Shown here piece by piece: positions 58,561 to 64,000 of a stretch of DNA of 64,000 nucleotides. This DNA comes from Cryptomeria japonica (lineage: Eukaryota; Streptophyta; Pinopsida; Cupressales; Cupressaceae). The stretch is taken from NCBI RefSeq assembly GCF_030272615.1, contig NC_081414.1, positions 658,696,292 through 658,760,291 of the forward strand. Reading direction: 5' to 3'. The notes beneath the pieces are model-generated. The model searched no databases and was not told the DNA's origin. It was given only the letters and a program-made list of their open reading frames with translations. Within the stretch, counting starts at the first letter, position 1. Every line of letters begins with the position of its first letter. Position numbers and translations under genes: made by a program.

Positions 58561-58872
58561 CTTACTGATCTCTTCTCTTTTTTGGTCTTCACTCAAATTT
58601 ATGAATGTGGCAGGTTGCTAACTTTCCATGGGATCCATCGGTTTTTTCCCTTTTTCTTTAGCTTGTTCAGTGACATCTTTAGCTCTAGCTTGTTATCAAT
58701 TTTCGAGTGCCTCTTTCAACAATAGTTTTTGTTCTGAAATAGCTAAGATATCCCAAAAAGACACATTAGTGGGGGCTTTCTTTAGCTGTTCTACAACATT
58801 TATTGATATCAAAGATGACAACTTAATTTCTTTGGGCTTATAATGGGAGATTTCCCTAGGCTTTTGAAAAGG

Positions 58873-59109
58873 TCACAACACTATAACATGTTCAGAAGGC
58901 TTTTGGAAAGTTGCTTTAGGTTTTTGATTATGGGGAACAAGTTCTCCTACAAATCTTCTTTTTGAGCGATTATTATAATCCAACTGTACTTGCAGAGGTT
59001 TTGATATGGACACCTCATTCGCAAATGCAGCTTCTTCTTCTTCCATCCAAGAAAAGAGCGCACGATCCAAAGCGATTTTCACTTCTTCCTCCAAAGACAT
59101 ACCCAACAT
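58873..59109 (-). pseudogene. gag-protease linker of element I
   Basis: A 78-codon acidic and basic frame (LDRALFSWMEEEEAAFANEV) lies between the knuckle and the protease. Confidence 0.55.
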
Positions 59110-59129
59110 CTAGGCATTCAACATTGCAT

Positions 59130-60000
59130 CATCTACACCTGGAGATGAATAAGGATAATTTCCCATATCTAGGGTGATACTTTGGCCATGTTGCTTCACC
59201 ACCTTCTGTTGAAAATTACCTTGAGGACAATTTCATGACATGTGTGCATCATTACATGGGAAACACCATGCATTTGAATTATCTACAAGATTATTTTGCC
59301 CTACTACCTAATCCTTGTAATTATTGGGCGCTATTGTTTGCAAAGGAGTAGGAACATGAACAATTTGGTTGTTTATCCTTGTGCCACCTTGATACTAGTT
59401 TTTCTAATAAGGCGGTCTCACACTCTGGAAACCTTGATACTGAGGCTTTGGGGACATCACCTGTTCTCATTCAATATTGATGGTTTCATTCAAAAAGGTG
59501 TGCAAAATATTCTTCATGGTGCTTATCTCAGTACCCAATGTAGGGAAAACTATGACATTGTCCAACTAAGCATTCAAATAAACATACATAGATTGAGGCG
59601 ACATGGAAATGTTCGAAGCGACCTCGCTTTAGAATTGTCATGAAAACTCAGGAAATATTTGGCATGGTCAATGTCGGCCGGAGTTTTTCGGCTTCAATTA
59701 ACTGATTCTCTTCCCTCATTTCTATCTCATATGATTGTGGAATAATGACACCTTAGGAAGAAAGAGAAGTTCATAACAAGAGATGGGCGTGCATCTAGAG
59801 GAATTCTTTCCCATCTTTTATGAAAATTTGTGTTAAAAATATATCATAGCTTCTTGTGGAGCTCTCTTAATAGTTATTAGTTGTTGCAATAAAGATGAAA
59901 AATATTCTTTATGAGAGAAGTGGTCAAAGAAATGGGCAGCGTGGCAAGCCAATGAACCTTTGTTTCCTCTTATCTCCTCATGTGCCCTGAATTCCTAAGA
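59130..60000 (-). pseudogene. gag of element I
   Basis: Capsid-like sequence runs through frameshifts (CHAAHFFDHFSHKEYFSS, LLQQLITIKRAPQEA) and ends in the knuckle CFPCNDAHMS-stop-NCP (about 59220-59250), where the stop TGA replaces a probable Trp. Confidence 0.7.
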
Positions 60001-60065
60001 TGTCAACACGTGATGATATTTAGGGGACCTTAGAAGCTGGCCTCATTTTTAAAAAAAGGACGCAC

Positions 60066-60480
60066 GATATGTTCACAACCTTTCATCAATTTGTTCACAA
60101 CCTTCATTCAACCATCTATTTGTGGATGGTAGCTAGTGCAGGGAGTGAGATCAGTTCATACAAAAAAAAGAACTCTTGCCAAAACAAGCTCATGAAACAA
60201 CTATCTCTATCACTTATGATGCTCTCGGGTAGTCCATGGAGTTTCATCACTTCCTTGAAGATTAAATTAGTCACTTGTGGTGCTTTAAATTTGAAGATAT
60301 GGCAAAAAAAAGTGCATTCTTTGTAAGTCTATCCACAACAACATATATGCAGTCCTTATCTTGGACTTTAGGAAGTATCATTCACAAATCCATTGAGATA
60401 CTTTCTTACTTATGCTGAAATCTATTGAGATACTTTCTTATTTATGGGTGAGGACATCATCATTTTGGATGTGAACCTTT
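60066..60480 (-). pseudogene. Integrase core of element L
   Basis: [20 protein letters not shown] then [20 protein letters not shown] is the second-Asp region of chromovirus integrase. The flanks are frameshifted. The Glu region and chromodomain are missing. Confidence 0.82.
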
Positions 60481-60636
60481 TCCTTGATTTGTTTGTAGGC
60501 CTTGAAATACCGTGGGTGGCTATCAAGGAACTATCATGAACTACTCGTAAAATCTTTCCCCTCGTCCTTAATTTTGACACAAAGTAGACTCTTCACTTAT
60601 AGAGAATGAATTCATTACAATTGGTATACTTGTTAT

Positions 60637-61304
60637 CTAACATACTCCCTTCCAATACATAGTTGTGAATGTATTCTTGGCATACTCTATTATGATGTCA
60701 TTCATCCAATCTATAGAGATTTGAGACATCAAACACATATTCAGCCTTATGGACATTAATAACAAAAAAATTATTTCATTTGATATCAATATTGAAATAA
60801 TACAAAGTTTTCTCACCACCCACGAGTATTGCCTTAATTTTACCAATGGGTGCATGATGGAAAATATTACCTTATCATTGATGGAGAATAGTCTTTCCAC
60901 CTATGTGAGTATCTTAACTCTCAAAATGCTTATTTTTCATGAGAATGGCCCTAATTCCTTCTCCCAATGCATCACATTCCATATGAAAGTAAGAGTGACA
61001 TTCAAAATTGTTAACACTAGACACAAACTCAGTACTTTTAGTCTGTCAAATGCTCGTGCATCTTCAATCCATGCAAAAGTCATATTTTTGTTAGATTAGT
61101 TAAGGGAGTGGGTAGTTGGGAGAAATCCTTAACAAATCGCTTGTAGTAGCTACAAAGGTTGAAGAATCCTGATAGTTGTGTCAAGGTTCTTGGGGAGGCC
61201 AATCCCCCATTGCTTTGATATTTTCCATGTCCGCCTACATTTCCTTTGTGTAGATGATGTGACCTAGATTCATGATCTCTAAGTGAGCTCACACTTTGAC
61301 TCAT
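60637..61304 (-). pseudogene. RT end and RNase H of element L
   Basis: LTQLSGFFNLCSYYKRFVKD then FSQLPTPLTNLTK is the classic RT/RNase H connection. RNase H follows in broken frames (GKTILHQ, PIGKIKAILVGGEKTLYYFN). Confidence 0.75.
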
Positions 61305-61439
61305 TGGTAAACAATATTTGTACTTTGAAAATGCCTAATACTTTATCAAAATGTATCATAGGTGCTTGTTGCATTTTTTGTCATATATTGAAATGCCAAC
61401 AATGGTAACTTTATCAATTGCTTGTATAAAATTTGATGC

Positions 61440-62025
61440 GTATATGATTAAAAAGGTGTTGGAATGTTTGCCAAACAAAATGGCATAACAAGAAACTCAT
61501 AGTACCCGTAGTGACACCAAAAATTTATCTTGTGGATTTCCTCCTTTCAGACTCTAATTTCATGGCAGCCTAACCTAAGATTTATTTTTGAGAAATAGAC
61601 TACTTTGTAAATCTCACCTTTTGATTCATCAATCTTGGGAGTGGGGAATTAGTTCTTGATAGTCCTCTTGTTTAAGGCTCTACAATTGATGCACATTCCT
61701 ATTGTCCCATCTTCTTCGTCAAAACCACATAGGAAGAAAATGGACTTGAGTTAGGTTTGATGTGCCCCATTTCTATTAGTTTTTTAATGGCCTTTTTAAT
61801 TTTCTCTATATGCCTCCTAGTGTGGTGGTAGGGAGTAGCGATAGCAGGCTTAACACCCTCCTCCAACTTAATGTCGTGCTCAAATTCTCTATTTAGTAGT
61901 CTCACTAGAGGAATACCATTGAATACTTTATTATGCTTCTCCAAGAGACTATGTACATCCACATGATATGTCGTCTTTCTTTTGAAAGGTTTTGTTGCAA
62001 TCACAAAGTAGTAAGCTACCCACAC
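61440..62025 (-). pseudogene. Reverse transcriptase of element L
   Basis: LLEKHNKVFNGIPLVRLLNR, EFEHDIKLEEGVKPAIATPY and GHIKPNSSPFSSYVVLTKK mark the N-terminal RT. The next frame gives MCINCRALNKRTIKN and MPFCLANIPTPF. The catalytic YxDD has not survived in a readable form. Confidence 0.85.
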
Positions 62026-62430
62026 AACTTTCTTGTAAGAAAAATCCTCTCCATTCTCTTAGCTAATAAAATTTTCTCATCGTTTTGCCATTTCTTATAT
62101 TACTTTTCCCTTTGAGTAAAAATTCAATGTCATCGTCTAGAATTTTTTTATGTGATCTCTCCTTAGGAATGCAACCATTGGATACTTTTAGGAACATATC
62201 CATGTCTCATATGAAAACAACATATAAGTCATCCTTCATATTGTATCCTCATAGATTAAGATTCAACTCAGAGATGTTTCTATAGCATTAGATGGTAAAA
62301 TTATTAGCCTGCATAACATTCTTTCATATTGAGGCCTCACTTCAACACTAGTTCCTCATAAATGAAGTTATAAGTGGTGATTGTGTCGACATGAATTTCA
62401 TCGTTAGAATACTACCTGCAACATATTAGT

Positions 62431-64000
62431 TTCACAAAATACAAAGGAAATGCTATAAGAAACTCAAATTCAACCAATGAAACTACATGAAATGAATATT
62501 AAAATAAAAACGTTATTTTTACCTTCATGATTTAAGTCTCATTGTGTCCTAACTCCATTGTTTCTAGTTGCAGATGATGTGCTATCAGACAAACATTGAT
62601 AGCTTCCAAGATGGCATATAAAGAATGGACTAATAACTGATAGTTAACTGATACTATGATATGCAATGCAAATGATTTAAAGCTAAATGATTATGCTAAA
62701 TTACTAAATTGCTTCAAGATAAAACTCACGGATGCATAAGTTTACTCAAATTGTTAATTTGAAAACTCACTTGAAGACTAACTCTTTCTCAATTCAAACT
62801 CCCACATTTATAGACTTTGAGAGGATAAGATGATGTGTCATGGATCAATGATCATGATCAAATCTGAAAATTTGAATGGTTATGAGCAAAGGTGAAGGTT
62901 GAGAGAAAGGGGGAAGGAGAAGACAAGTATCACTCATCTCACCTTGACTGGGTTGTTGACTGAGGGAATCTAGGGATGGTTGGAGAAGATTTAGGCATGA
63001 GAGGACAAGTTGACTCAAGTCCTTCCTAAGATATAGGGATGTTGGAGAGAATATAGAAGAAGGTTAAGAAATATGTGTACGTACACAATATTTCATTTAT
63101 TTTGGAAGTTGAAGATAAGTGGCTAATAAATGTTTTATTTATTTTAATTTTGTTGCATTAATTTAGCCACATGATGGATGAGTTGGCAAAGGAAAGATGA
63201 AGTGGAGATGGAAGGATGAGTTGGAAATGAAATTAAATAATTTAGAAATCATTTAATATTTGAGACTATAGGATAGAAGAATAACCATTAAATATTAGAT
63301 ATTTAATTGTTTAGAGGAATAATTAAATATTAGATATTTAGTTAATTGATTATAGGAAAAGGATAAATGAATTAATTAATAAAATATTTCAATTAAATTA
63401 ATTAATAGAAAGAAATGAAATTAATTAAATAAATTAATCTTTTTAAATTAACTATTTAATATAAGAATAATTATTAAATAAATATTAAATATTTATTTAA
63501 TTGCTCATAGCCATTTTTATGTGTATATAGTGACGATGTAAGTATAGTCACCCTTTGACCTCACAAGACACTATGGATGCAAAAGGGGTTGCACCTTAGA
63601 GTACTAGAGAGCATGGAAAGAGTACCTCTTGAGATGACCTTTTCCTCTTTTGGTTGATCTTCTTCTCCAATATCTTGTTCAAATTCTTATTCCTTTTGTG
63701 TTTTGGGTTCCTAAAATCCTAATTCATTGACAAACATTACCTCAATATAATGCATTTATCCTTTCCCAAAACATCTTTGAGTAGGTGAGAATGGATCCTT
63801 AGAGATAAAATACATCTTTCTTCTCAATTAATTCCTTACCTCTATGTTTGTTCTTAATGGAAAACTCTTGGTGTATCTTTGGAATTAAATTTTTGGTTTG
63901 GAACTTATTATTTGATATGGAAGTCTCTAGTGCCAAATTGTATTTGATGGCCTCTTTGTAGGGTAAGTGGTTTGTAAGCCTTTACCAACCCCTTGAGAGA
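62431..64000. other. AT-rich stretch right of element L
   Basis: No gag, priming site or LTR terminus recognised. It may be the 5' LTR of element L continuing beyond the window. The block 63300-63500 is built of TTAATTAAAT-like words. Confidence 0.4.

Larger units (their letters stand above)
41391..60000 (-). mobile_element. Element I: Tat-like Ty3/gypsy element split by elements J and K
   Basis: On the minus strand: gag about 60000-59130, linker 59109-58873, protease 58560-58190, second RNase H 57870-57500, RT 57380-56480, RNase H 56452-55967 continued at 49962-49800, integrase 49750-49404 continued at 43135-42240, then an unknown C-terminal region 41832-41391. Removing copia J (one AATAG copy) and K (one TATT copy) restores the order. 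It is related to element E, with the same domain order. The LTRs were not identified. Confidence 0.82.
60001..62430 (-). mobile_element. Element L: decayed chromovirus-like Ty3/gypsy element
   Basis: On the minus strand: protease remnant about 62400-62250 (HVDTITTYNFIYEEL), RT 62025-61440, RNase H region 61304-60900, integrase 60480-60066. It has a single RNase H and RT of chromovirus type, unlike E and I. The integrase C-terminus and 3' LTR are missing at the junction with element I near 60000. Confidence 0.75.

Overview
This window looks like intergenic DNA from a large plant nuclear genome. It holds nested LTR retrotransposons of the Ty3/gypsy and Ty1/copia superfamilies, solo LTRs, L1-like fragments, a MITE, and priming sites matching plant initiator-tRNA-Met and tRNA-Asp. 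I found no convincing host gene. Element types and density would fit a gymnosperm or another large-genome seed plant, but that is inference. Almost all coding sequence is decayed retrotransposon polyprotein, so most coding entries are pseudogenes. Layout, left to right: (1) 1-4798, minus strand: element A, a non-autonomous gypsy element with gag-protease and the tail of integrase but no RT, RNase H or integrase core. Its 3' end lies left of the window. It is inserted in the 3' LTR of (2) element C (to 9615, minus), a second gag-protease-only gypsy element primed by initiator tRNA-Met. The 5' LTR of C carries a 184-bp MITE with a 9-bp target duplication. (3) 9616-12950: a decayed L1-like ORF1 region split by a 1.5-kb solo LTR (target duplication GTATC). 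(4) 12950-15888: low-information DNA with small tandem repeats and a chromodomain integrase fragment. (5) 15894-19290, plus strand: element B, a deleted relative of A whose priming site runs into a 69-nt antisense copy of tRNA-Asp that is fused to protease at a TACTAC microhomology. (6) 19296-33424, minus: a Tat-like gypsy element E (protease, archaeal-type RNase H, RT, RNase H, integrase). It is interrupted by a copia-like LTR fragment, an L1 3' end, and a solo LTR that itself contains a small copia-type element G. (7) 33425-40691, minus: element H, an LTR element with gag-like coiled coil and zinc knuckles, followed by long unrecognised coding sequence where pol should be. (8) 40692-60000, minus: a second Tat-like element I, interrupted by a young copia element J (43136-49403) and by a 6-kb inverted-repeat element K (49963-55966). 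(9) 60000-64000, minus: a decayed chromovirus-like element L and AT-rich flank.

The two most unusual structures are element B and element K. B looks like a fossil of aberrant reverse transcription: plus-strand synthesis read through the tRNA primer and transferred to the wrong place. K is a giant foldback-like element with near-terminal palindromes, polypyrimidine and polypurine arms, a palindromic minisatellite core, and a 4-bp target duplication that is confirmed by the reading frame it interrupts. A third theme is the repeated survival of elements without their own polymerase (A, B, C, G, H), which implies mobilisation in trans.
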